From NCBI GenBank assembly GCA_037951105.1, contig JBAMJV010003139.1, positions 1 through 64,000 on the forward strand: DNA of 64,000 bases, read 5' to 3'. The first letter of the stretch is position 1. Each line of letters begins with the position of its first letter. Shown here piece after piece: positions 26,401 through 40,200 of the stretch. Position numbers and translations under genes: made by a program. The notes beneath the pieces are model-generated. The model saw nothing but the letters and a program-made list of their open reading frames with translations. It was not told where the DNA came from and searched no databases. This stretch comes from Echinarachnius parma. Its lineage: Eukaryota > Echinodermata > Echinoidea > Clypeasteroida > Echinarachniidae.

Positions 26401-29400
26401 TATTCTTAGAGCATTTAAGCTATTTACGGTTACTCAGATTTATTGATCAAACTCCCTTTGCAAGTGGATAAAATCTGCATGATGTCATAGAAAATAGTGA
26501 ATATATGAAAAAGTAATAGTAAAATGGAAAAAGTTAGAGGGTGACCCTCCCCCTGAAAATCTGGTACTAGCAAATCTTATTGATCTCAGTGTTGTTTATC
26601 ATTTGAAATGCATCTGGTGTGATATTTTAAGAGCTTATCTTTATCTAACTGTGGTCAGATCAATAGATTAACCTACAGTATTCCCTATTCGATTATTAGA
26701 TGATATACCATGTGTGATGTCATAGACTATAATATGAAGAAATAACAGAAAATAATTGATATTTAAACAAAATAATTAATTATAGTCACAACTTTGTTAA
26801 TTGTATGCATCTATCATGGTAACTATTTTAGGAGCATATTACCTTTTGATCATGGTCAGATTAGTTGACTAAACTTTATTTTTCTAGTTGATACAGCCTA
26901 ATGATATCATCAACAGTGAATACAAAATTCTAAATACAACTCTGACAAATCATATCTTTTGTTATCCATTCAAAACACCCACATTTTTTACAGATAAGGG
27001 CAACTTTTGTTACACTTCTTTTTGGAAATTAATATAAAGGTGTACTTTTGTTTTGACTATCATTCCAATTGTTGAATGCATGAATTGTCAAGTGACTTTT
27101 AAAAAAAGTATAAAAAAGAACAATAATTATTTGATATTTGTAATGCCCAAGGATAACTTTTATTTGGAAGGTTAACTTGAAATGATCTTTCCGCGCTACC
27201 TTTTCAGTTGTTGAATTAAATATACAAATAGGGGTATTAAATGTGAACAAATTATAATTGAATATGAAACAGTAAAACACATGTTTTGTTCAGTTTTGTT
27301 GTGTGGGGTGCCTACCTCTTTCAAATTAGGTTACATTGTATGCTGAATGGCCCTTTTGATACCACAGTTCCGGTTGTATGAATTAATTAATTTTCAAGTG
27401 ACTGAGCAGTATGAATAGAAAAGATGATTTCAATTTTGAATACATAATGCTGAAGGTTTAACGTCGGGGACAATACATCGTGGTCGGCTACATTGAAATG
27501 CTAGTACTATGCTATAGTTCCGGTTGTGGAATAAAATTAGTTTTCAAGTGCCGACAAAATATGAAAAGGGAAGATGATAATTATTGCTCAAGTTTTCAAC
27601 GTGGGATGCAATTTAAAACAAGGAAGGAAGGTTATAGTGTAATGCCTTAAATATGCCACGGTTCCGGTTCTTGAATGCATTAATTTTCAAGTGGCTCCAA
27701 AAATATGCACTTGTGACTTCCTGAAGCCTGTTCTAATGAATGAGGAGGAGGCGGACAAGATATTGTGGAAGTTCTTGACTTGACCGAAGCCCTAGGCAAC
27801 AAGTACATTTATATATTAAAGGGATCTAGTAACTTTGCTGACATGTGCAAAAAACGATGAGTGGTTGATACAATGTATATTGTTGTTATCTGATATGTCC
27901 ACTGGGTGTTGTGTGAAAATTTCAAGTTAAATGGACTTTATATGGCCGAGTAATGAGCAAAAATGCAAAGTGACATTCACTAACTCATTGCACTCACTTT
28001 GTACACGGTTCGGACGGTCCATTGGATAATTTGACATCTGAACACTTCAATCGTAAATATCTTTTTAACGAAAGGGAAATTTGAAAAACCGAAACCGGTC
28101 CAATGCTTTTTTTGTAAATAAGAATACAACAAGGTATGAGGGAACCGCTAGAATTTCAATTGGATTTTGAGGATTTGGACAATGTTACTAAGTCCCTTTA
28201 ACCCTAAAAAGACTGGGGGGGGGGGCTGATTTAGCCCCCCCCTCCTCTATTTTCGCGATTACTTCGCAACGCTTAAATATTTTACGGTGCCACTTCACAA
28301 CTTTTTTCCTTTGAGTCTTTCGCTAAATTTTGTGATTTGTGTACAAATCCTATGGAAATTGATTTTTTCCTAGAAAAGACAAAATCTTCATTATTTTTCA
28401 TTCTAATCACTGCAATCATTTAATTTGGGGATAAAAATGGTTGAATAATGGTCAATAGTTATTTCCATTGAAAAAACAATACAAAACATAAGTCAAAAAA
28501 ACAAAGAAATACATAGGAAATGCAATTTTGCATAATTAATTAGCTCTAATTAGCATATTATAATAAGAACAAAAAATTTAACTATGCAATATTGTATGGC
28601 TCATAGACATCTATCACCATGCCAAATTTGGAGTTGATTGGAGTTTCGATTGCAGAGAAAACTACAAAAACAACAAAAAAATACAATTTTCGCATAATTA
28701 ATTAGCTCTAATTAGCATATTCTAATTAATTATTTTTTTTTAACTACGCAATATTGTAGACCTTATGGACATCTATCACGATGCCAAATTTGGAGTCGAT
28801 CGGAGTTTCGGTTGCCGAGATCTTAGGGGGGGGCCCTTTTAGCCCCCCCCAGTTTTTTTAAGGTTCAAAATAGCCCAGTCTTTTTAGGGTTAAAGTGATC
28901 CAGTAACTTTGTCAAGTTCAACCAAAATCACTTGGGGCTTTCACATTTCTCTTGTGCATAGCTTGTTGTTTGGCATATAAATGGTAACAGAATAATGAAT
29001 TGAGTTTTGATTTTTGTAATGTTCTAACTATGGAGATATTTATGAATGAATGAAAAGCATTATGGAATGTTTTTAGTATTAGGTGATAAAATCTGACATA
29101 AATTTGTCAATCATTTCACTAGTTAATCAGTGTTCTTTTAGATAAAACGTTAACATATCATTCAAAAGAATCGTATGATATTGGTGTATGATTGAAGTCT
29201 CAAATATCACTTTTGAAAAAATAAGTTCATTTAATGCAGCTGATCGTGGGCGTTCCTAATTTGGGGGGTTTCTTTTGCAATGTCACATCTGACGTAATCA
29301 ATTTTGGATTCATGGGGTAATTATTTCTAGATGCAATTTGTGTTTGGAATTAATTAAATAAATTGTGAATGTAATGAAACATCCTTGAGGGTGGCATTCT

Positions 29401-32400
29401 GAAATAAACATTTATATATTCTTATTGCTTATAATTTAAATGAAATTTAATAGGGTATTGTGTGCATACATGAAATATTTAAGTAATGATATTTTTTGTC
29501 ATTGTTTAGGATTAATCATCTGAGTCAGATACAATCATATAACTTTTTTCTTCATATTCTTACAAGACATCTTGATATAAAGCAGTGTAGCAAAATGGCG
29601 ATAATCTCTACTTCAAAGAGTACATTGAAGTACAAAAACTGTACATTTAATAATTGTATCGTTCTCAAAGCTCGGACAAAACCTGTGTGCGTGAGTCACG
29701 AGGCAGATAGTGCAAGATCAGGAAATCGTTTATACCCATTGGAATCAAACATGCACTATTTTCACATCCTATTGCTATTGATTTGGTCACAAAAGTGTCA
29801 AACTTTTCTCATTAATATACAAGCTTTACAAGCGTACGTGCCAGATCCCCCGTGCCCGCCTCTGGATTAGTGCGAACAGTATATCTCCTAGTCGTGCAAT
29901 GTCTGGCTCGACTAGAGTGGAAAAAATGGATCATACTTAGAAATGTCAATAGTTCAGTGTCAAATCCTTCCCCCGCTATTAGTGCGTGCTGATTTTGGCT
30001 TTGCATCAAAAAGATTGCTAATCGCTGATAAGCCTGATATATGTATTGATATGCGCAAATAGTTTTGTTTAAGGTTGAAATACGGTATGATGCATGCAAT
30101 TGATTAGAGTTTAGAAGTTCAGACAAGTTAATTTGGGGGCTATATTTATAGACTTAATTTTATCAATAGCCTTTAGCCGAGATTCATATCTATAGAATAA
30201 AAATGAAATATTTTGTTTGAAAAAATTACAGATGAGATATGAAGAAGACAAAAATAGTTAAAAAATATGAATCTTGACCCTGCAAACTGTCAAATATGTG
30301 TGGGTGTAGAATTTTAATTTTTATACTTCAGTCTCTAAAGATGTCAATATATTTCATAGAATGTACTATGGACACTTTATAGAGATGCCAACAGGTTGTG
30401 CATATTACTATTCATGTTTTTATAACTATTTCTTTGAAATGTTTAAATGTTAGTCTAGCTTTCTGTGATAGCTATAACAACAGAAGTTTCTGCTGAAAAC
30501 TGCTGAAAACTGTCTATCTACTATAACGGCTGTGTAATAAAATGAGAGTCAATATATAGGGCCTAAATTGTTGATCCTTGCAGAATCTTCTTCAGAAGTT
30601 GTTACTACTATAATGCTATGGAAAGTCGGAAGAAAATATTGTTCATGTCTTATCCTATCCGTGTCGGGTTTATGTAGCTTCTGACTAGCAGGAGCATTGA
30701 AAAGGGTTTAGGGGAAGTACTGCCATCAGAAGAGCTGCTATGTCAGGGCCCAGGGGTTGTATAACCTTTCTATATAAATCTAGGTCATTATTCATGAAAG
30801 CCCACTAGCTTAGGTCCTTGCTAAGACTAATTTGAATGAGGTGGCAAACAATTAAGCACAGGATATTTTAGTTGCTACCTAGGGTTACCTTGGCTAGTAC
30901 CTAAGTCTTATTCAACTAAGTAGTTGGAGACTAGGAAAACTGTTTGTTTTCACTATAACTTTACCATTTGAGATGCACTTAGCATGGAACGAAGCTAGAA
31001 GGGTTTTTATGAATATGGGCCCTGGACATCTAGGGTTTGATTCCCGGGAAGCCAATTTTTGTCCTTGCTCATTTTCTTCTTTTCCCCCACAGATTAAGAT
31101 AACCTTAAAGTTAACCTTCTGTTTCATCGATCTGTTAGAATAAACACAAAATCTTACATTTGGGTTTTCCTTTTTTTCATTTTCACAGGTTAGGAAAACC
31201 TTCTTCACGTTAGCCTTCTGCGACAGTTGTCAGAAGCTCCTATTCCATGGCTTCCGATGCCAGACCTGCAGCTACAAGTTCCACCAGCGATGCGCCAACA
31301 AAGTGCCCACGATATGCACCTCAACCACAGGGGACAATATATATAAATTGTAAGTTACTTTTTTTTGCATAAATTTTAGCCTCTTAATTGAGAGTTACCA
31401 TAAACGTTCTTCATGTGGTACTATCGGTAAAGCACACAGTTTCTTATCATAGATCCTAAGTTTAAAACCAGTGTTTTTTCCCCATGTTTTTTGTCCTTCA
31501 GCAATACAATAAGTCCACTTTTGCTTCTCTCTACCAAGATGCTCCCAAGTGAGTAGAAAGTGCACATCTTTAGATCATCAGATAGATCAATCATATAAGA
31601 AGCTATATAAATCAAATATATCATTACTAATTGTCTTACTCCTTTTTAAACACACTTCCAGATTACTAGCATTAAAGAAGGACGATGACTATCAGGACTA
31701 CAACGATCCCTTCCCCGAGTTCGACTCTCCCAATTCACCGGACGGAGTGGACTTCCCCAGGCAACCGTTGCCAAGGGAACGGTCAACATCCGCTCCAAAC
31801 ATATGTCAGAATGCAGTCAACATCCCAGGCCAGTTTGATGTGAGTAAAGCTATACAAAAATATCAGAACCAATGTGAAATGTGCTATATAAATGTTCATA
31901 TTATTATTATTATTATGAAGAGCACTCTACATTCAATAAGAAAACACTAAATACATGCTAACAAAATAACACGAGGAATGATTTACTTCTTTATTTCTTT
32001 GAAATAGTTAAGTTCAGTGCCGCAGGTAAAGGTGTCAAATTATGTTTGCTTTTAAATTGAAACCCTTTTTACCTGGTAAGGAATTTGATTACCAATATCA
32101 TTCTAAGATTCTTGTGAATGATATGTGATATTTTCATAGAAAAAGAACAAAAAGCTGTAGAGGATCTTCAGACAGAAAAACGACAACTAATAAGCGAGAT
32201 GCAAAAGCTGACTAGAACCATGGAAGGGAAACTCGAGAACATCTCCGTCATTGAAGGAGATATCCACGACCTCAAATGCGAACGTGATCGACAGACGGCG
32301 AACATCAACAACCTAAACCAGAAGCTTGAGTCTCAGCACAACCGAATTGTGACGCTGGAACAAAGTGATGACAAAATGCAGCAATATTCCAGACGAAATT

Positions 32401-35187
32401 GCATCAGGGTATTTGGAATCCCTGAGGAAACAAACGAAAATACAGATGAGTTGATATGCAATTTGGCCACAGCTAAATTAGGAGTACATTTCAAGAAAGA
32501 AGACATAGATAGGAGTCATAGAGTAGGGAAGAAAACTCCTACGAGACCCAGAGGCATCATTGTGAAGCTGGTGTCGTATCGCACACGACAGCAGCTCATA
32601 CTACAACGAAAAAAATTGAAAGGTACAGGCCTTTCAATCCATGAAGAACTGACAACAAAAAATCAAAAACTACTAGAAATGACTCGAAAATACGATAAGG
32701 ATCAGAATGCATGGTCAAATGATGGGCGCATCGTAGCCCTCATACCAGCATCAAAAGGTCAATCAATGACCAAAGTTATCACATGTCCCGGAGATCTAAC
32801 TAAACTATGAAATAAGGACAATGGACTTCATCCGGCATACATGTAAGACAATTTGATCATTTTTATAATATAAATGAAGGTACCTGTTTTATCTTGTTGC
32901 TGCTGTTTACTTTTGAAACAATTTGAACATTCAAGAATATTAATGAACAGTTTTTGTTTTGTTATATTTTCGATGATTTAATGAAGAATTGTATAATAGA
33001 CCTCATACCTTCCTCATCCAATTGAGGCTTTTCTATTTTTCCCCCTCATAAGTATGTATCCAAATTGATAATTATACACATACTTACGTTAAATGATCTT
33101 GTTCGCATATATTATATAGCTATCTTTATCGGCCTTTTGTTTGTATTTAATCCAAACAAACAATCATACACGGCATTAATACTTTGATTATATATATTAT
33201 TTTGCTTTATTTGCCTGCAAAGCCCATAGCTCATTGCTTTGCCTAAACCAATCAAATCTTTGTATATTTTTACATATTTTGTTAGCTGTAATATACACGT
33301 AGATTGATTGCATGTGTATTTGTGTGTGATTTGTACAATGGTGATCTTGTGTGAAATCTGTGGTGAATCTCTGAATTGTCAAAACCCTACACCTTTCTCG
33401 TTATGCTGTAATTGCTGCAATATATACCCTTTTAACCATTATATACATGATGATGACTTTAAGCTCAATATGCATTGTTATTTTAATTTGAATAATGACA
33501 TTGATATAGAAAAGTTCAAACGTATGAAAGTTAATCCATTTTTAATAGATAAAAAATTTGTTGATAAAATGAATGGTTATTTAGAAACTTTGAATCATAC
33601 AAATAAAACTCTTTATATTATGGGTGATTTTAATATAAACTTATTGAATGTAGATAGTCATGAACAGTCAAACAACTTTTTAGAATCTATGTATTCTTAT
33701 AATTTATATCCGATGATAACAAAGCCATCCAGAATTACCCCATGCACGGCAACTCTAATTGATAATATTTTTTGTAATTCATTAGAAAATACTTTTAAGA
33801 CTGGATTAATTGTTGCTGATGTTTCAGATCATTTTCCTGTGTTTTGCGTTAAAAAGATTAAGAATGTAATACCAAAACAGACCTTGTATACTCATACTAG
33901 ATTGATAAATGATGAAAATATTGCTAAATTTAAGAATAAATTAAAAGAAGTTACTTGGAGTAGAATGTATGAAAATGATAATATTGATGTTAATATGTGT
34001 TATGATCACTTTATGATGGTATTTTCTTCAATATATGATGAATGTTTCCCGTTAGTCAAAAGAAAAACACAATATAAGTGTAAATTTAAAAAACCTTGGA
34101 TTACAAATGGTTTATTAAAATCAATTCAGAAAAAACATAGATTATATAAAAAGTATTTGAAAAAACCATGTGATAATAATAAGTATAAAAATAAATTAAC
34201 AAATTTATTACGCACTGCGAAAGCTGATTATTATTATGCCATATTTGTTAAAATAAAGGGTGATATAAAGAAAACGTGGATACAAATTAATGATATTCTT
34301 GGTAATAAGAGACACAATAAATTGCCATCTTCTATGTACCACAATAATAGAAAGTTAAATTCTATAAAAGATATTGTTGATGAATTCAATTCATATTTTC
34401 TTTCTTTGGGTAAAAAAACTGCGGGAAACATTCCAGTCGTTAACAACTCATATGATTCTTTTTTGCCTAAGGATAGTGAATATAATTCATTTTTTATGAG
34501 ACCAACTACAGTAAATGAGATTGTTGATATTATTAGAAATTTAAAATCATCCAAATCAGTTGGCCCTGACAATATTTGTACAAACGTTATAAAAAATACT
34601 ATATATTACTATGATGAACTTTTATGCTGTATTTTAAATAAATCCCTGCAAACAGGTATTGTTCCTAAACAGTTTAAAATTGCAAAAATAGTCCCACTCT
34701 ATAAAAAGGATGATGCAACTGATATCACTAATTATAGGCCAATTGCCATTCTCCCTATTTTTGATAAGATTTTGGAAAAAATAATTCACAAACGACTCTA
34801 TAATTTTTTACAATTAAATAATGTACTAATAGATGAACAATTCGGCTTCCGAAAAAATCACTCAACTGCCCTAGCCGTCTTGAATTTATCCCATCAAATA
34901 CAAAATGAAATTGAAAATGGCAAATATTGTATAGGATTATTCGTGGATTTATCAAAAGCATTTGACACCATTGATCATCGCATTCTTTTAAGTAAATTAC
35001 ATCATTACGGTATAAGAGGTATAGCCTTACAGGGGTTTTGTGATTATTTATGTGAACGAAAACAATTTGTGATGGTCAATGGCAACCAAAAAAATACACG
35101 GGGGCAAAGGGCGATTCGCCCCCGATACCTTTGGAATCGCCCCCGTGAGCCATGGCACGGGGGCGAAAAAAAAAAAAAAAAAAAAAA

Positions 35188-35224
<37 letters not shown>

Positions 35225-35784
35225 TTTTTTACATCTTTTTGCATGATCGGTAAGCACCAGAAACGTACCAAACAGGCATAATCGGATAGATCACATCATG
35301 ATAATCATTTATTAGACCCTTGAGCAGTGAAAACGATGTAAACAAAAAAAAAAGAGCCTCCGTGAGCCCCAAAATAGCCCTCGTGAATAATTTCACGAGG
35401 GCGTTTTTCTCCCTCAAAATTTTCAAAATCGCCCTCGTGAAAAAAAAAGTATTTTTTTGGTTGGTCAATGGTGTCAAATCGTCAATGCAATATAATACTT
35501 GTGGTGTTCCTCAAGGATCTGTACTGGGTCCTCTCCTGTTCCTTGTCTATATTAACGATATTGTTAAATCTTCAAATATTCTAAAATGTTCCTTGTTTGC
35601 TGATGACACAGCAGCTCTTATGAGCAACAATAATATACATACACTCTTGTCATCAGTAGACAAGGAAATTAAAAACGTCTCAGTATGGTTCAAGGTTAAT
35701 AAATTGGCCCTGAATCTAACAAAAACCAATTACCGTAAAACTCTGTGTATAAGGCGCACCCGTGTATAAGGCGCACCCCCAACT

Positions 35785-35821
<37 letters not shown>

Positions 35822-37172
35822 TTTACAAAACTGCTGCTCATGAATATTCATGTTTTCATTAGATAGCAATGCTCATTAAATATGCAAAATGCTAAATTCA
35901 TTAATAACTGTTTTTTAATGAGAAAAATGTATGACCACTGGTTAGAAAATTGAATATTAAATGAATGCTGCTACTCATGAACATTGAATAATCAATTAGT
36001 TGCAGTGTAACTGCTTACAAAACTTGTATTTTGTTTTACTAACCACTATCATTTGTATGTAGGAAAAAGGTATATGTTGATAAATGTTCCCCTCACATCA
36101 AGCTCTTGTCATGCCTTATAGACCAGTGTAATACACATTGAACATGACTACAGGGTGTTCCCCAAAAAAGAAATCTAAAAAAAAAAAAAAAAAAAAAAAA
36201 AATGAAATCATTTTTTTTTTTTTTTTTTTTTTGCTGTACCTGTGTATAAGGCGCACCCCCGACTTTGAAATTTTTTCCGACGGAAAAAAGTGCGCCTTAT
36301 ACACGGAGTTTTACGGTACATTATTTTTCGGACAAGGAACAGGAGATTACCCACAAATTTGCCTGCATTAAATATTGATAATGTTATTATCTCGATTACA
36401 AAATGTTAAGTTCCTTTGTGTTTTAATCAATGAATATTTAGACTGGAGTGATCATATTTCCTCAATTTATAAATCTCTTGCGAGAAGTGTTGGCATTCTC
36501 ACAAAACTTAAATTCACTTTGCCTTGTAATGTTTTATATATGTTATATAATAGTATTGTTGTGCCACATTTTAATTATTGTAATTACATATGGGGGAATA
36601 CATACAAAAGCCATCTTACTAAATTATACATTATACAAAAGAAAGCAGTAAGAACTATATCAAAATCTTCTTGGCGTTGCCCTAGCACACCTCTCTTTAG
36701 AAAGTTGAATATTTTACCAATATATGAATTAATTGCTTTTAATACTTTAATATTTATGTATTGTGTACACTTTAGATTATTACCAGCAAAATATTGTAAT
36801 ATGTTTTTTGCGAACTCAGAACTTCATTCATATAACACACGGCAAAGTCACCATTTTCATCAACCAAAATTTAGATTAACTTCCTCATTGAATTCTATAA
36901 GTTATACTGGTGTAAAAGAGTGGAATATGCTAGAAGTCTCTATAAAATCCAGCACAACAATCACTAAATTTAAAAAACAATGCCGTACGTACCTTTTGAA
37001 ATCCATGCTGCATTTATGAAAGTAGTTTGAAGTATCTTTTTGTTTTCCTTTGTAACATACTATAGTTATACATTGTTATATGTGTCATTATATTTACTAT
37101 ATTGATTATTCATTTTTATATATTTAGGTGTACATTTTATGAAAATATTCAAATAGGGTTTCGTGTGTGTGT

Positions 37173-37204
<32 letters not shown>

Positions 37205-40200
37205 ATCTGCGATACCTGTATTAGTTATATTTTGTATGCTTTATTTTATATGTATATTTAAGGGCCATTTCTCTACAAGCCTTGCTTTCTCAATGGTCCG
37301 AACCATAGAACAATGTATTATGTCTTAATGTTGCAATTTGTTGTTTTGTTTTTTATCATGTTTATGGTTGAATAAATGAAATGAAATGTTTACTTAGTGG
37401 AAAAAAAGTGAACATTGATGTCAGATTTCTTCACAGATTGCTTGTATGAAATATCCAAATCATTTTCTGTCTATGCCAAACAACAAGATACAAGAGAAGT
37501 GTGAATGCTCCAAGTAATTCAGTTGAATTTGACAAAGTGAATGGATCACTTAATACAGGACCCACCAGGTTCCTGTAAGCAGTGGGTGAACCTGTCCCCT
37601 ATGAGTTGTGCAATCCCCGTAGAGTTAATACAGGACCCACCAGGTTCCCGTAGGCAATGGGTTAACCTGTCCCCTACGAGTTGTGCAATCCCCACAGAGT
37701 TAATACAGGACCCACCGGGTTTCCATAAGCAATGGGTGAACCTGTTCCCCTATTATATTCCTGTAGGCAATGTGTTAAAGGGATCTAGTAACATTGTCAA
37801 AATCCTCTAAACTTACTTGGAATCAAGCAGTTTTCTCATACCCCATCATATTTGTATTACCAATAGAAACACGGAACAGCTTTCTGGTTCCAAATTTCTC
37901 TTCTTTTATAAATATATGTTTGATTGAAGTGTTCATATTTATGATTATCTACTGGATACTTTTAACTGTACAAAGTAAGTGGAATGAGTAAGCTAATATC
38001 ACTTAAAATTTTCGCTCTTTCTTGGCCATATATCCTTTTAATGAATTAACATGAAATTTTCACACATTACTCAGTGGACATATCAGATACACATTTTATC
38101 AACCTTTCATCACTTTTTGCTCATGTCAACAAAGTTACTAGATCCCTTTAAGTGGGTAGAATATGTTAGCAGCATGTAGAGACAAACTGTGATAAGACAT
38201 CTCGCCCTGTACTTCCTTGTTTCAAGGCACTGACTGGTTCACTCAGAGGTCAACATACTTTGCACTATTTATGTTGTTGTTTTTGTTGTTGCATCCTTGG
38301 AGTAATGCTACAGGATTCATGACTGCACATGACTTTCTATGCATTCTACCATCCGACCATGCTATGCCACTGTGTATTACTCATATTTTGTGTGTATTTT
38401 GTCATTTTTCAGAGAAAGATAAAAATCATTGAAATTTCTTTTACAGATATGAAGTTCAACTGTTATTTGAACATGTTATAAATACAATATTATTACCTTT
38501 TTTTCTCTTGCAATGTTACAGGAAAGTGCACATACGAGGTTCCCATTCAATAGAAGTTCATTAAATCCAGGTATGTGTAGATTCATGTTTTTTTCTTATT
38601 TATCACAAATTTGTTTACTAATTTGTGGAAAAAATAGACAAGAAATGTATACGTATTCTCCGCACTAATATTTGTTTCTATTTGCCCATTCGGGCAAGCA
38701 TAATCATAACTTTTCAACTGTGACTTGCCCAAACAGAAAACTTACTTGCCCGCTTACTTCTGGATAAGATTTACTCATAAAGAATTTCATTATTCTCTCC
38801 TAGTTGAGCAAAAATTGAGTTGCCCAGTCGGGCAACCAAACTATACCATTTATGAAATTTTACTTGCCCGACATCGATTTTTACTTGCCCGGGCAACAGG
38901 GCAAGTGCTAGTATCCCACTGCACTGTTTCTCCTTCTGTTTCCTATCCGACCAAAATGTGGCAAAACGATCTAGCAAATGTTGAAATTCCATGACATTTC
39001 GTTTCATGCAAAACAGAGCCAAATTCAAAGTATCCTACTAGTCCATTCTGAATTTGGTTCGCATCATTTGTTTTCTGCTAGTACCTTCCGGATGTCAAAC
39101 GGAAGGAGAAACAGTTCAGTGGGACTAGGGCCAATATCTATTAATACATTTGATCTCCTCAAGAATGATGGGCACTTTTTTTTTTTACATTAAGTGTACT
39201 ATTTATTTTTTATAATTTCTTTCTTTCTTAAAAAGAAAAACAAATTAATTGATATGTTTGTTTTTCTTTTTAGCGGGGTGAGATGGAGGGTGGAGGTGTG
39301 TGTTAGAGACTTTATTTGAAATAACTGCATTTTTTTATGAATCAGGATAAATGAACAATGCCCATTTGCTATGGGCAGACTTTTTATCTTTTTCTTTTTT
39401 GGTTACTAACTCATTAATTCATGCCATAATTAACACTTGGGCTCTCTTACCATTGTCCATTATCTTCTTATCTAATTCATGAAAGGAACCAAATATTTTT
39501 GTGAGAAATGTTTTAATCATCCTAATGCTTCTATGTTTAATGTATTGAACCATCATGTTCTACCGTCAATATTCTTCAAAAAGTTGTATTCTTATCATTC
39601 TTCATTAACAATTGTGTTATCTTCATATCGTGTTCATTAATGCTCTTTGTATAATTTTGATAATTAACTTGATTTACTTCTATTTATTTGTATTCTGTGC
39701 TTACCTATAAAACCCCTTCTGCCTTCATTTTTACTCCAAATATTCTTTGCTATTGAAACAAATTACATCTTATCTAATACCGCCATACATCTGACTTCCA
39801 CGCTCTCTCAATATTTCCAATTCTTCCATCAATATTTCACCTCTTGAATTTTCTCCTTTCCATTTATACCTTCATCTTTGTTCCTTGTATATTTTCTTTT
39901 TTTCTCTTTCTCCCTCGATGTCTTTTCTAATTTTCCTCACTTGTACCCCTTTTCCTTCCAACCGCTTCTTGCTGCTATCTATCAACCTTCCCCATCTCCT
40001 TTTCTCATTGTTTCTCATTCAATCATTACTTTTTACTGTCTCTTCATTTGGCTCATTCTTTCGTTATGTCTTTGAATCATTTGTATTACCTCTTTTTACT
40101 CTTTATCTTTTCTAATTCTCATTTTTACTCTCTATTTCACTCATTCCTTTTCTCTATCTCTCTCCCTTTCTCTTCATCCTGACATTTTTGTTTTCTCATT

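Larger units (their letters stand above)
31990..37390 (+). mobile_element. Dead LINE of the CR1/L2-like group in intron 6
   Basis: Sense orientation. It has an ORF1-like frame at 32118-32810, ORF2 pieces at 33308-35082, 35472-35730 and 36375-37019, a 3' UTR with (GT)n at 37157-37204, and a tail GAATAAATGAAATGAAATG at about 37372-37390. ORF2 is split by two younger DNA elements and a frameshift, and lacks most of the N-terminal endonuclease. The left edge is approximate. It cannot move by itself. Confidence 0.85.

Noticed and set aside
29496..29870. 124-codon plus-strand ORF in intron 4, and antisense ORF 29812-30126
   Set aside because: No known motif. Mixed hydrophobic and basic content without a pattern.
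31549..31661. Upstream extension of exon 6 by the ORF starting at 31549
   Set aside because: The ORF reads through the intron end. The phase from exon 5 and the acceptor CACTTCCAG place the exon start at 31662.
37541..37810. 89-codon ORF with repeated IQDPPGS-like segments
   Set aside because: Translation of the 76-bp minisatellite. The frame closes as soon as the repeat meets MITE A.
39878..40115. Ser/Phe/Leu-rich ORFs
   Set aside because: Produced by the pyrimidine-rich tract before exon 8.
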